From NCBI GenBank assembly GCA_026419785.1, contig JAODTK010004076.1, positions 62,001 to 126,000 on the forward strand: a stretch of DNA of 64,000 nt, given 5' to 3'. How positions within the stretch are numbered: the first letter of the stretch is position 1; each line of letters starts with the position of its first letter. Source of the stretch: Sclerodactyla briareus (taxonomy: Eukaryota > Echinodermata > Holothuroidea > Dendrochirotida > Sclerodactylidae). The translations under genes and the position numbers were made by a program. Of this stretch, positions 12,610-25,479 are shown one piece after another. The notes beneath the pieces are model-generated. The model was given only the letters and a program-made list of their open reading frames with translations, made no database searches and had not been told where the DNA came from.

Positions 12610-13615
12610 GGTTCTCAACGAGGCACAATCTTTCTCCATCTAGTCATTCTCACTCCAAGTCATTTAACGTGCTGTATAGCGAGCCATCTAGCCATTAAAA
12701 GTTTCTGTGTTGCAAACAACTGTTACCAAACTTGTAGTTATTGCCTTGCAATATTCATTACATGCATATAGAATGACAAAAATGCATACATTTTGATCTC
12801 GTATATATACAATGGCCAAGTTCACTAATTACTTTCAACAAATTTATTATTCCTTTTGAATTTTGGACGGTGGCGACTTATTACAACTGTGGATATTTTC
12901 TATGATACAATCGCATATTATCCACTCCGTGGTTTTTGGTTTAAGTACTACATTAATTTTGATAAAACTTGCATGCCACTGTATGTAACTCATTCACCTT
13001 CATTTAAACTGTACTCAATTAAACATCGCATTGACTTGCCAGCAGAACTGTAAATCTTATCAGCGTAAACCAAGGCCCCAGTGACAGTAGGGTGCAGAAC
13101 AAGACCATACAAAAGGGGTTTCCAATCAGAGGATTACACTGAGTGTGGAGGTAATGGCTAGGAATATTCGGTTGAGGTATTCTACGGGGGAAGTACAGGG
13201 AAAGCGAGTAAATCGACCGCATCAATCAATCTTGCACCATTGAGCCGGGGATAAACAACGGCATTCACTCGCCTGCACACTCGGCAGTGCCCAGAAGGAA
13301 TCGAGGCCCTGGGGATAACCAATCCCAACTCTCTCGGGACTGTCATTTTAGCGTCAATTCTTCGTAACGACGATCACGTGGACCCCCATCAGGATCTGAT
13401 CAATTTCTCAGACATATGATGAGTGGAGTAGGAGTCGTGCAAAGTGGACTGCTTACAGGCAGCCAACGAGATGTATGCAAATATCCCTAAACAAACCGCA
13501 GGATGGAAACCCACATACTCCAAAGGTACTGTACGGAACCTGTAGGCAAAGGAGGGGAACCCGTGCCACATCCTGAGGTTTCTGAGGGCGTTTCCCAGTT
13601 TATAGTAGAGCGATG
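12610..13615. other. Region without recognised gene
   Basis: Between the gene A end and a LINE fragment. The part at about 13060-13520 is slightly richer in GC and has open stretches on both strands, but I recognise no domain, repeat partner or splice-bounded exon. Confidence 0.4.
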
Positions 13616-13619
13616 CCAT

Positions 13620-14115
13620 AATATATATAATATATGTTGTAATTTATTTATACAGCGCAATCCACAAAGAGTGCCAATGCGCTTCACAGAAAGAAGAAAA
13701 AACCAAGTCCCTAAGAACAATAGACCAGCATCAGGAGTGACAACGGAAAGTAGCCACAAAGCTACAAGGTGAAAATAAGGCCCTCACGAAGATAGCGTTT
13801 TAAGACTTGATTTGAATAGAATTCCCCTATCCCGCTGACCTATGAATAGGAGGCCATTGCATAAACTAGCAGCAGCAGAGAAAAAGATATTCTCACCATA
13901 CTTGCAAGATAATCAGGGGTCCACGTAGTTAGAAGCTGTGTAGAGGAACGAACGAGACCGGCCCAGGGATATACTTTGGTCAATGTTGTCGCTATATACT
14001 TAGGACAGTTTATTGGAAGTTGTCGGAATATGGCTTTATATGCAAAAGCAATCAATTTGAATTCGATTGTCTCTTTAATAGGGAGCCGGTGCAACTCCTG
14101 AGAAAAACTCAATAT
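13620..14115 (-). mobile_element. LINE 3' end (L2/CR1/Rex1-like), reverse transcriptase C-terminus
   Basis: On the minus strand the 90-residue ORF 14112-13840 contains LHRLPIKETIEFKLIAFAYK, the usual L-H-W-L-P-(V/I)-x-x-R-I-x-F-K segment, then PKYIATTLTK and a SLCNG-like LWNGLP region. It continues to a GTGAAGCGCATTGG...GCGCTGTATAAATAAATT tail and a TA-rich microsatellite at 13620-13640. That coding end plus a short AT tail is typical of L2/CR1/Rex1-type LINEs. The copy is 5'-truncated and inactive. Confidence 0.8.
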
Positions 14116-15299
14116 GAGCAGGATTCACATGTCCGCTGTCCTCTTATGATTACCACCCACCCCCATATTTAGTAACACGCACAGAGGCACTCTGCTTATT
14201 CCCGTTGTAAAGAGAGATTTGTGTACCCATGGATTTTCTACCCTTTAATCGATACATAAACTCTTATTATACGACTGCGGATGAGTTGGTTGATTTGGAT
14301 TGTTCAGCGACCATTTTTATGCATTACGCGTCTTCTTCTTTCTTTTGCCTGTTACGACAGGTTCATATACACCCCACGTTTCATACAGTGTATATAAAGC
14401 AATAGTGACACCTCCTTATTTCACCCCATCCCCGCCCTTCCTCTACTGTCCCCTATCAAGACTAATTAAACACATAGAAAATATCGCGCCACATATGATT
14501 GTGCTATGATAAATGAAAATAAATTATGGCAGCACCACTGTTGAATTGGGATGACCGTTTGATTAGAAAGACTTGGCTTGCTCAAGTTCGTTTATTTTTG
14601 AACAAGATCCATCATATTATTGTCTTCGCCTCCTATGTGTCATTCAAATTTAATCGCACTGAGTTCGTGGAGCACATCAGCTCATCAAGGAACCTGAATG
14701 TAATGAACTTGGATGAGCACACCACAACTCCCCTTCTACTTTTGACTAGCGCTCCATGAAATCGAAGTAGGGTGTATACCCAATCACAACCTCAATACCG
14801 TGAACCGCTATTGTTGTCCTATCCAACGGACGATCAGTAGACTCCAGATCTTGTCACTCTCTCGGAATAGGTGATGAGTAGATGATTTACAGTATGTCTG
14901 AACGTAACTGCTTAGAACCTCCCGACGAGACCTGTTGTGAATAATTCGCAAGAAACATCCAGGCATTTCAGGTCTACTTCACGGAAGCAGCACCAGGGGC
15001 CGAGACCAAAGCTCTCCAATCACAACATACCGCCACCTGAAAGAAACAGTGCTGCTGTAATCGACACGGAAGCTCTTGCTTGCAAGGCGTAACTGATAAC
15101 GCCGCTTTCAACCAGTCAAGGTTAGGCGGGTGTAACACCCTCCAATCTGAGTCATTCTGCTCGTCTTCTTTCTAGCCACCAACTCTTCGGGTCAGTAAGT
15201 TATAATAATAATTGATGCGCAACCCCCATTGGACGTATTTGAAGAGGCTCGCCTAATTATGAAGCACTTCACCAATTTTGAACATGGAATATGATGGAA
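14116..15299. other. Region without recognised gene
   Basis: A 77-residue open frame at 14526-14759 starts MAAPLLNWDD but has no recognisable motif. Nothing else is supported. Confidence 0.4.
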
Positions 15300-15870
15300 T
15301 GAGAACCTAATTCATTTGGTTCGGAAGTGAATTGTAAATATGCAATCTTGCTTGAGCGAGTGCGCACAGCCCTGGTTTGTGGAACTGTGTTCCCGAATCG
15401 CTATTCAGCAACTCCTTGCGAGAATATTGAGCTGAATTATTCTTCTAGGAATAGGCTATTACCTAAGAGAGACTGATACCTCGGATAACCTTACGGAATA
15501 TAGTACCACCACTAATGACATGTAATAATCCGTGCCATTTCGAGGTTACCCGTTGGCTAAAATGTCTGCACTCCTTGATGATGTTGCTCTCTCGGAAATG
15601 TTTTGCCCACCCATCCCTCGAAAAAACCTATTCCTCTCCATTTCCCAATCACGGGACGCATATCGTACAGGCAATTTACTGTGTCTACACTGCTGCTGCC
15701 TCGGGTCTGCGACTAGTCCTGCCTGAACGGTTCGCACCATGCCCTCAAATCTTCGCGAAATAACTCACGAGCCCAAGTAGCCTGCCTATCTATCGATCAT
15801 GCACGTGTCCATTACCCATGGTATATTTCTTATCACCACAAATGCTTCTACAGATTGAGTTGAAGTAGCA
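15300..15870 (+). repeat. Dispersed repeat R3, copy 1 (partner 29060-29600)
   Basis: Shares blocks in order with 29060-29600: TTTCCCGAATC near 15390, GCCATTTCGAGGTTACC near 15535 (partner near 29296), TCTGCACTCCTTGATGATG, and GTCCATTACCCATGG followed by AAATGCTTCTACAGATT. Both strands stay partly open, but neither gives a known protein. A mobile element or an old segmental copy. Confidence 0.55.
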
Positions 15871-15934
15871 CAAATACTTGGTCACCTTCTATTATTCCCC
15901 ATTGGGTACAACATTGGTTTTCATTACATTATCT

Positions 15935-16450
15935 CATCGGTACTCGAAGGGCCAGAGAGATATTGTAGTCAGTTTATTACCATTTCACCTATATATACTG
16001 TTTATGGTTGCATAGCAACGTGGCTATGGTAACGATAAGTCTTGGTCAGAACTATCCACGGGGGTACCCTATGGTGGGGTGCCCATGGGTGTCGGGTGGT
16101 CCAGTAATAAGGTGCACTCGCAACGGTGTCCGTTGTGGTGTGTGTGCGCCGTGTGTGTGTGTATTTATGTGTTGTGTGTGTGTGTGTGCGCGCGTTTGCG
16201 TGTCCGTCAGATTTTCGAGGTTTTCCGCGAATATCTCCACTTTGAGGGGCCGAATATTGTCCCATTTTCCTTCAAAAATGGAATTTAGGGGAGTAAAAAT
16301 TGCCATTTTGGCAAAAAAAAAACAACACATTTTTGCCCATTTCTCACGGTTGTTCAAGATGTTCTGTGATTACAAAATTAACCCAATCATTCGAGCTTTC
16401 CCTAACAATGCAGGAATAACAAAATGACTGTTTTCCTTGCATGTCAGCAA
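15935..16450 (+). mobile_element. TE-1 copy with internal GT microsatellite
   Basis: Matches the minus strand of the gene A intron insertion: CGAAGGGCCAGAGAGATATT, ACCATTTCACCTATATA, a GTTGCATAGCAAC palindrome, GGGGTACCC, the GT run at 16134-16198, TTTGCGTGTCCGTCAGATTT and the block around AATATCTCCACTTTG. The open frames here are driven by the GT run and are not genes. Confidence 0.75.
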
Positions 16451-16559
16451 AAATTGCAAAATAAATTCAAATTTAGAGAGGCCCACACGTTTTTCGGTTT
16501 TTCTCCTTTGAAATATTTGGCGACTGGAATGATTGAATGGTTAATAAGTGAATTGTGGG

Positions 16560-17284
16560 ATACAATGTAAGACAGAAAGTCGCAAATACAGATTTCATTC
16601 CAACTTACTTCTAGTGATTTTTTTTTTTAATATTTGAACTGGGAAAGAAAACTTTCAGTAAATAACCCCCTCACTGGACTGACCAAGCATGATTGAAGTA
16701 CGGGGGATGGGTAGGGGAGGGTAAGGCGAGAATTCAAGCGATGCTCCCATTGACATATAGTTAACTACGTCATTCAAATCGAGCAAGCAAACCTGGAGTC
16801 TGAAGATTCCTATGCGGGTGTGCACATCGGCTTTCGGCCACAAACCTGGCTAACCAATGGCTATCTAGCGTACGATTATACAGTCCATATAGTATACAAA
16901 TGTGTAACTGGATGTAATAGGTTAGTGGTTAGACTGTACTTACTGGTAGGGGGGGGAATGGGGTTAGGGTTAGTGAGTATCAGGGATTAGGTTTAGGTGT
17001 TGTTAACGATAAGATGTGGGATCATACATCTGGAGTCCTACCCTAACCATTCCAACCTGAATAGAATAATAATCATATATAACCCGCATGTTGGCTCATC
17101 GAAGTCCTAGATCCACAATCAAAAGGCCTGAAATAGGGCATTTTGGGACCTAACCGCCGCATTTTCGAACCTTATATCATATTTGAGCAGGGAAATTGGA
17201 ACCAAACAGTAAAATTCAATTGGAAAACAACTTCATAAGTACATTCCTCATATAGATAATCCGATGTTCAGCCTTGTCATGGCC
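16560..17284. other. Region without recognised gene
   Basis: Low-complexity G-rich stretch near 16950-17000 (GGGGTTAGGGTTAG). No coding signal seen. Confidence 0.4.
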
Positions 17285-17495
17285 CATTTTATCCATACGT
17301 CCCGAAGGCCAGATGAGATAGTGTAGTCATTTACCCTTTCACCTATAGATATATGTTGATGGTTGCATAGCAACGATTGATATGGGAAGACTGTGGTGGT
17401 TAAAAACTATCCACCGAGGGGTACCTATGGTGGGGTGCACATGGGTGGCGCAGGTTGTAGGGTGCGGCCAGAATGAGGTTCACTCGCAAAGGTTG
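17285..17495 (+). mobile_element. TE-1 copy, truncated
   Basis: Third copy: GTCCCGAAGGCCAGATGAGA, CCCTTTCACCTATAGATA, GGTTGCATAGCAACG, GGGGTACCTATGGTGGGGTG. Truncated before the GT run. Confidence 0.7.
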
Positions 17496-19734
17496 TAGTG
17501 GGGATCATGGTTAAGGTTGGTTACGAAAAGATTTGGAATTCTGGAATTGGAATCTAACCTTAATCCACCCCAAAGTCCTAACCTAATCCATACAATCCAG
17601 GCGTTAAACAGTGGCTAGACTCATAACAATCATGCCAATTTAGCATAGCCTTGGCCTAGTGTTACAGGTAACAGAGTGAATTTACCTCTTCTTCAAAAGC
17701 AACAGTCATACTAGACCGGGCTACGATTATAACGAGGATCACTATAGTGCCTAGGCATAAGCATAAGTTAGTTGAACTCCAAATTGAGTGTTCCCCTAGT
17801 CAAAATTACTGTATTGGCCAAAAATGGCACTGGTAACCTACATTTCACACCCTTTTTCTATAGCCCAGAGCAAGTTATTACCAGGGCATACTCACCCCTC
17901 CGTTTGAAGCTAACAACCAACCAGCATGGCTTCTCTGAAATTTCCAACTCAGTTCTGGAGTCTGACCAGTGATGTTTCGCGTGATGACGGCTTGAAGTGC
18001 GGTTTGAGGTTAGCGAAACTTTTAGACATGCTGTCCCAGGATGAAAGCTCACATCATAATAGACATGGATTTGGAGATGAGAAAACATCAAAACTGCAAG
18101 CCAAGGCGTCAGTATAAAGGTATTACAAATGCACAGGACAACTGTGTTCTTCCGAATAAGGCCGGAATGGATCAGCTACGGAGGCTAAACCCCAATTTCG
18201 GCCGAAAAGCGAAAACATTATGGTCTATTTCATGAAGGGGAACACCTGGCGGAGTACATCGGGTCTGTTGTGAATGGTCGGGGGGTGCTGCTTTATTCAG
18301 TGTTTTCCTCGAGGGAGAAAGATAAAAATCGACAGCCACAGTCCGGAGGTCAAAATGAAATGCTCAAGAACGGGAAAATGGAAGAAGGGAAAAGAAAAGA
18401 AGAAGGACTTGCCCCCAAATCCAGTAAAGTTGGGAATAAATTGAATAATCTAAATCAGGTACGGGGATGCCTGCTTCTATGACGCTCCCCTAAAGTTAGA
18501 GGAACCTTACTCCCCCACCACTCACCCCACCCCCTCCCCATCTTCCTCCCCCACTCCGGGAGAAATGTACCTAATGATATAAATTTGAAATATTTGAGAA
18601 TGACTGCAAAATATATCGCTGTACCCTCACTATCCCGGAAATGGATCTTCTCCCAGCCGATCCTGAGAAGTCTGGACAACCTCGAAGACCTAAATTTAAA
18701 CCTATAGTCCTGAAGATAATGACCAAAAAGCTCACACCATAATCTAGAACCGTCTGCTTCCACTGCTCCTTATATGTGCAACCAACTGCCATGTTTAAGA
18801 CAGCTATCCCAGGCGATTTCATTCAGTATGAATTTCTGAAGATTCTGAAAACTTCTGAAGACTGAGTTTCATGAGTAAAAAAAAAACCCGCCAGAATGCT
18901 TTCCTTCCCACAGAGAGTTCGAATCGTGAACTTCCACTTCTTTAAGGGATATTGTCACATTCCTCGGGAACGAAACGAGCCATGGATGGGTATATACAAT
19001 CAGCATTCCACAGCAGTTCTACTGTATTTTACTCACAAAATGACCAATCACCACTTACCAACTCGCCCACATATAGTAATGCTTCAAATTTTTATATAGA
19101 ATTTTAATAGAAAACGAACAATAATTTTCCAGGTAGGTGCGAGTAAATGACGTGCATTCAACACGGTACTTTCTACGCATGCGCATGCACAATGCACATG
19201 CACGCATTCCGATAACCTCTACTTTCGTAAACACCACGAAATATGAAACTTCCTGACATTGATCCACTACTGTCCCTCCTGAACGACGCGTTTGTGTGTG
19301 AGTTAGGAATCAAAACGCAAAATAAAAAAGACCACAATAACCTCCGAACCACAACAGCAAAAAAAAACTGGCAGGCGAGACGTACAAGACTTGATATTGT
19401 TACAATAGAGTTGCGTCCCTGCTGACAGAACCCTACTAGAATTGTTTTGTTGAACTTCGACGATCGTTTATCTTAGGACAAGAACAGCGTATCCCGTCGG
19501 AGTATTTATCAGTTGCTGAATTCATGGCGTTGTAATGAACTGGTTTGGATGTTGATGTCCTCACAGTTTGCGAACGAAACAGTGATGTAGCAAGATGCAA
19601 GATCTCACATGAAAGAATCGAGAATCCACTATCTACAATCTGTAAATATATGTTTTTTTGCTCTGCTAACCGGGACAATTTTAACGATTAGATAAAGATG
19701 TTTGGTAATGAATAGAGGTTGTTGCTGCTAACAG
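17496..19734. other. Region without recognised gene
   Basis: Short open frames (for example 17926-18117 and 18041-18235) lack known motifs. The lysine-rich stretch around 18350-18460 ends at a possible donor (CAGGTACGG), but no domain supports an exon. Confidence 0.35.
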
Positions 19735-19992
19735 ATGCAGAGGCTAAGGCACATGTTATGTTGGACCTCGCGGCTAATGCGCCAATTTCAATCCGCTGGA
19801 AATATGGAGTGGCAAAAGGTCTGATCGCAACTTTACCGAGAACATACGAGGTAGTGAATCGTAATGCGGGATGACCCGTCGTACAAATTGAACGATAAAA
19901 ATGTTGATCAATCAAGTCTAGAAAACATAACATTCGACGTTACAGCTGTTCAGCAACCTCCGCTATTCAAGTGGGATGTGGACATCGGTATT
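19735..19992 (+). other. Candidate exon X1, unknown protein
   Basis: Acceptor ctaacag and donor gtgagt enclose 258 bases. It reads DAEAKAHVMLDLAANAPISI, then IRWKYGVAKG and LPRTYEVVNRNA. After one frame change it continues RDDPSYKLNDKNVDQSSLEN, then ITFDVTAVQQPP and FKWDVDIGI. Composition and splice sites look like a real extracellular exon, but I cannot name the domain. The single frameshift is near 19866. It may belong with X2, 280 bases downstream. Confidence 0.4.
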
Positions 19993-20273
19993 GTGAGTGT
20001 TACAGTGTGCTCGCGGCTTCATCAATGGAGGGCGTTAACTGTCTCAAGCCACATGAAGTTTTGTTTGCATATACGAATCGCTGAACGGTATACCATAAGC
20101 TGTACTGTCAGACACACAACACATACAAAATCGTTTTTTCCCCGAATGTTCCATCAACAGTCGATTTTTTCTCAGATCACACATTCGAGGAATCACGCTT
20201 CTATGTCCGGTAAATTAGTGTGCTACTTGAAGAAACACCTACATACTGAACACTAACGTCACCTACAATTCAG

Positions 20274-20345
20274 GATCCATTGCGTGTTTACCAGTTGTGT
20301 ATCCCCTAGATGCCTTTGACCTGATCCATGAACAATATGGTTCCT
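20274..20345 (+). other. Candidate exon X2, unknown protein (degenerate copy at 30713)
   Basis: Follows acaattcag and reads SIACLPVVYPLDAFDLIHEQ, then YGSCTCDW. The end is uncertain: a gtacgt lies at about 20346. A similar block at 30713-30790 shares GCGYGTTTACCAG and TTTGACMTGATCCAT and, after removing one base, D-D-F-D-M-I-H. A conserved short block with splice-like edges suggests a duplicated exon, though a repeat is possible. Confidence 0.4.
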
Positions 20346-20349
20346 GTAC

Positions 20350-23300
20350 GTGTGATTGGTTATTTAAGCAGGGGAAACGCTAAAAACTGTGTAGTTGTAG
20401 CATACCCCTGATTCAAGTATGGTCATCATTCCACCAATTCGGTAGTCGGTGAATCGCGTTTGCGTTACAAAGAAAGAGGGGAGGAAGAAAGTAGAAGGAA
20501 GAAAGAGAACAAACACACGATAACACGATAACAAAAGGGGCTCTTTTGCCAGAATATCAGAGAGCTGGACATTACATTTCAACTTTATAGGAATCAGCAG
20601 TTTATTAGGCTCAAAGTGGGAGAACTTTTTCGCAGGTATCCCATTTACTACACAGTGCTATTATGCAATGAATAATATTTTTAAATTGATTTATATATAT
20701 ATGCCACATGATGAATGCCGACAATCCTAATCACAGAAGTATAACACACATTCAACTTATGACTCTGATTAGGCTTCTTGAGCCATGGACGTAGTTGATT
20801 TCGGATAACTCTGACTTTAAGTGAACCCAAAAACAAAACCTTTGACTTATGGGTACAATGACGAGAATAAAAAGTTCAAGTCTCGTCCATTCATATCTAG
20901 TTGAGTTGCTTTATTTGTTGTACCTGATGAGGGAGTTCCTGCTGACAATAGGTGGGAGTTCCAGGTCCGCATCCTTCCTGGCCCTTGAATATGTTCGATT
21001 CCCTGCTTGGCAAGTATACCATAAAGAAGTAGTATCGTGTTCGGCAAAAAAGGAACATTACATACCGAGCAATGTTCATTAGAAGTATTGACAGGGTTCG
21101 CTCCTGCCGACTCTGTAAATCTGTTTTGGTGTCGAAAAAACGGGGGGGGGGGGGGCGCTACTGAAGCCCCCGTTCATAGCTCAAATGAACCAGGGTCTTG
21201 TAGTAGTAGGTTACAAGATTGGGTTCAATTTCCAAATGTTGAGCGTCACAAATGCAAGAGGCCATCGACTTATGGTTTTGGCTATACGTAGGCGAACAAG
21301 ACATACATCAGTGTTCAGGAACGTGCGGTAACGTAATAAAACTTCCAGTCATCCTTGACGGTAACAAAAGTGAACAATCGATTCAGTTATCAGCTTCACC
21401 AAGCAGCAGGACCCTAAATCAGCTAGTGGAGAATTGCTCCGCTTGAGCTGTTTCAGCGCGGTAGTAGTGAGACATCGAAACGGTTCAAGGGGCAAAGGAA
21501 ACTCCTTCAAATGGGTTCAGCAAGAAGGATATAGACGAAATTGTAAAGCTTAAAAAAAAGGGGACTGGTAAAGCCGCTAGCTTGCCAAACTAGTACTAGT
21601 CGATATAGATCTCATCATCACTTATCATGACTCTAGTTAGAAAAGTGCCGTTGGGTAATGAGGCCCTTTGACACCCAATCCGACGATCATCCCAGCCTCT
21701 CGGCTGCAGTTCAACGCTACAGCAAACATATGGCAGTTCCCATTAATATGCTGATTATTATATTCAAGTGATTCCATTGCTTGTCATGGCCTACACAGTA
21801 ACATTCATAGTGACCCGTGCCGTCTCCCATAACATTGGAACTGACATGGGGTGGCTTAGTGTCTAAGTTAATAGTCATTGCTTGGCGTGAAGAGAGGAAC
21901 ACCTCCAGCTTCAGATATACACCTCACCGTATGTTGTGCTGTGGCATTATATTATTATTGACCTGATTGGTTCATTCCAGTTACAAAGTCAGAGAGGTTC
22001 GTGCATGTGTATTGGCGAGGATTATAAGTACTGCTGCTGACATGCACTATTATGTGTACAAGTATAACCCACAATTACTTGATTTATATTAGAATGTTAA
22101 TTACCGGGAATTCATCTTTACCGTGCGAAACGTCCCTCGGAGGGGAATGGTGTCGCCTATTCCCGAGTAGGAGTTGTAGTAGTATAGGAGGAGGCGGACA
22201 GGAAGAGGAGGAGGAAGATGAATCGCGAAACTCCATGGGTCGCGGAATGCGGATTGCCATATTCCACTTTTTTCTTCGTAGGAATCGAGCAGTTATACAG
22301 AGGTGAAGGTATACCCGGTAGTCACATCTGATAATCTTGAGGTCAGTTGATGAAGGATAAACATGCTTCTGAAAAACGCCATGGTTGAATTGATTCGGTA
22401 ACAATTCAACTTTGCAGGTATAGTGAAGAGAAAAAAATGTGTTCGGTCTGGCTTTCTCTAGAGGCACAGACTTGGCTTAGTCTGAGGTGGCCGGTCGTCA
22501 TGAGGTATCCGAACCGGGGGGGGTGGGGCTCGCGCGGTCAATCTTCCCCTATACAGAAGGCCCCCGTTTGGTAAAATCACCAACATTTCATAACGACCTG
22601 ACTTACTGTACTCTGGATTTGGTCGCAATACGGTGCCAAATGTGCTCGGTCTCGAGGTAGCCCGCCCCTGAAAATTGTATAGGGGACAGCCTACCTCGAC
22701 ACACTTGCCAGGAGGCAAAATTTCTCGCTAACCACCCCTCCTTTGAAATTGGCTCTCTGAATCCCTCAAAGGCTTGAAATTATTCGTACGAAGTCTACTT
22801 ACTATACGTTAGTGTTAAGAATGTTAGAATTTTGTCCGGGGAAACGTGTTTTGAAACGTATTGCGGAATACGTTGGTTCTTGGGTGGGCTCTATATGCAC
22901 CGAAACTAGTAGGCTGCCTAGTCCGTCGCCTCTGGACCTCAAACAGAGGGCCTCCCACAATCCCATGTATATATCTGACGGGAGGTAACGAGCGTTCCAG
23001 AAACCAAAGCGAGTAAATAGTGGCTGGATGCTACGACACGGATCGTGCCAGATGTCTGACAAAGGGACTTGAGTGGTGGGCAGTTATTGCATTTTAAGAA
23101 CCCAGAGAAAGACGAGAGAGGGGGGGGGGGGGGGGAGGGGGAAGTGACTCCTTTGACTTGCCCTATCAGGCCTATCGAGTCTGAAGGGGCGCCCGGTATG
23201 GGAAGACCATACACATCCCTGCATGTTCCAACTTCATGATAGTCATGTGTCTGAGGCAGTGACAAGTTGCGACTTTCTAGGGAATCAAAACTATCGATAA

Positions 23301-24290
23301 CAGGTTTCTCATGCGTTTTATTGAATCTTAGTTACGTTGACAACTCCAACTGACTTAGGCTTAGGACTATATCGACGCGGTTGCGTTGTGTGGTATGGAT
23401 GTGGATGTAAATCGCCTCTATACTTTTTTTTTAGAGGGGATTGGAATAATCAATGGGGAGAAAGGCCCACAGACATCTAACATTACCTTGGCCATCATGG
23501 TGGTTTTAACCGCACCATATATGCAATGGCGTGAAAGAGCCGTGTTCATGTTGTACTAATTATACTTGCGGATGAGTATATTAGCATCCCCAATTTTGGG
23601 AGCTAGCTCAGCATTTGATCTTCGATAACGAGCGGAGCGACTGCGCCAAAAATCATCAGGATGCTGAGGTCATATTCAGGGGATGTTGCCGGTACAAATT
23701 CCGACGATTCGGGTATTTTTCCCAAATCAACTAGTCCTGTTTCCGCCCATGCTTTGGTCTATTTTCCGCTCGACTTTTCAGTCTCTCATTTTCAGATACT
23801 CTTTTTCACCCTCTCCTGACTTCCTAATTGTTCCAATTCCTTGATGCTCTTGATAAACCATGGGAGTGGCGGTAGTCCAGTCCATTGGAATCACTCCCAA
23901 CAAACGCAACGCAACTGCACTCAATGAACTGCACTCTGCATTTGGAATCTGTGCGTCTTGGATTAACATATCCCGGAGTTTTCATATTTCCATTTTCTGC
24001 ACAAATATTACTTATGGAGACACCACAGACAGTAACAGAAGCATTATTTCACACATAAAATACATAAACCCCCCATCCGGGCGGGAATTCGTGGTGGAGA
24101 TTGAGTTTTGAGGGCAGCACGCCCCCCCCCCCCTGTTGGGTACCAGCTTTGGAAGAATGAAATTATGCTTTCAATAAGTTCTTCCATAATTACAACTTCT
24201 GGAGTGGGGGTACGCTGAGGAGCACATTTCCATATATGTATCCAATCTCAGCCTGAGTATTGAAGCACGGTAAGGAGTCCTGTTATGAAA
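20350..24290. other. Region without recognised gene
   Basis: Contains a purine-rich stretch (20461-20500), a poly-G run near 21140, a GA-rich run at 22187-22222 and a poly-G run near 23119. Open frames reach 127 residues (22084-22467, minus) but look like composition effects, with serine and proline runs from GGA/GGG repeats. Confidence 0.35.
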
Positions 24291-24299
24291 CGCGAGCAT

Positions 24300-24395
24300 A
24301 AACACGCACCCACACACACATACGAACACACACACACGCACGCTCACGCAAGCGCGCACACCCACCCACGCACAAACACACACGCACACACAAAT
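24300..24395. repeat. CA/GT microsatellite
   Basis: Imperfect (CA)n with interspersed CGCACG units. The 72-residue minus-strand open frame rich in Cys, Val and Arg is produced by the repeat. Confidence 0.9.
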
Positions 24396-25295
24396 GAGAA
24401 AACGCAGCGATGATTAATTCGGTTCTTTCTGTAGTCCTCTGATGAACATGTCGCTGAATACATACTGGACAAATAATGGTCTATGAATCACTTTCTTCAC
24501 TTTCATGAACTCTGGTCATGCTTTGAGGACCTCTAGCTCAAATGTGGGTCTTTACTAGAAAGAAGCAAGGTTGATGCCACAATCATATGAAGAGGTGTCC
24601 ACATGTAAGAGCAGTAATCTGCGAAAATTTCTGACAGATCGTCATAAATGATATGGTCTTGAACCAGTTACGGGACTGTTTCTTCATGCTATTTTTACAC
24701 TTCATGTCTCCTTTTATTGTTTTACGAATATCTTACGTCATTTGATGGTTCAATAAGTGCTCATATTTTTCGATTTTGAATTCCGTAAATCCGTAGAGTC
24801 GTATTCCTGCGAATAAATTCCGATGCAGTAGTAGTAGCCATCGATTCCTGATTATGTTCATGGTATATTGTATATACAATGATTACAGCGATCTGCATTA
24901 CTAATTAATTTTCTCTATATTTGTAATAGGAAATTTACAGTCCATCGGACAACAGTAGTGGCGGTGGATGCGCCCCTCTGATCAGGGCTGAGCTTCAAAT
25001 GGGTCAGATTTTCAGGAGAACTAAAGGACGATGCTGTGTATCGTGCAGAAGTGTGCAGGTTAGCTAAATTGAGGTGGGTACTGGAAAGTGATGGGAAGGA
25101 GGCGGAGTGGAGAGTCGGGGTTGGTAAGGCAACGGAATAGCGTTGATCCCGTACGTTGCTACTAAGGATATTTTTTATTGTGCTGGCGGTTGAGGAGAGT
25201 TTTGAGTTGGAATGCGCTGGGCAGGAATCAGCTTGTGACGTGTCGTGTTTCTGGGAGGGGATTACTTTTCGCACCTGATCGTCTTCACCTCAATG

Positions 25296-25440
25296 TACGG
25301 TAGCCTCAGTGGTTAGGGATTTTTGGGGTATTTCTGTGGAGGGTGGCCTAAACTAGATTCGGAGGCGTGGGTTTCATGTTCCCTAGTGACAAGGTTGTAA
25401 CTAGTAGTACACGCAGTGAGTGGTACTAGCCGGCCGAGCT
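25296..25440 (+). mobile_element. Possible tRNA-derived SINE
   Basis: GGTAGCCTCAGTGGTTAGGG resembles a Pol III A box and GGGTTTCATGTTCCC resembles a B box (GGTTCRANYCC), about 65 bases apart, longer than in a tRNA gene. No cloverleaf can be drawn with confidence. Confidence 0.35.
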
Positions 25441-25479
25441 AGATGCTATTAGCGACAGGGCATATTGCAAGCTGTATTT

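Noticed and set aside
16002..16427. Cys/Val-rich and Thr/His-rich frames over the GT run
   Set aside because: Direct translation of a microsatellite inside TE-1.
16955..16990. Interstitial telomere repeat (TTAGGGTTAG)
   Set aside because: Less than two units in a G-rich low-complexity stretch.
19864..20256. 130-codon frame as a single-exon gene
   Set aside because: Only its first part looks coding, and this matches the second half of exon X1; the rest runs through a likely intron.
24915..25274. 119-codon minus-strand frame
   Set aside because: Ser/Thr/Pro-rich with no motif, splice context or conserved partner; treated as chance.
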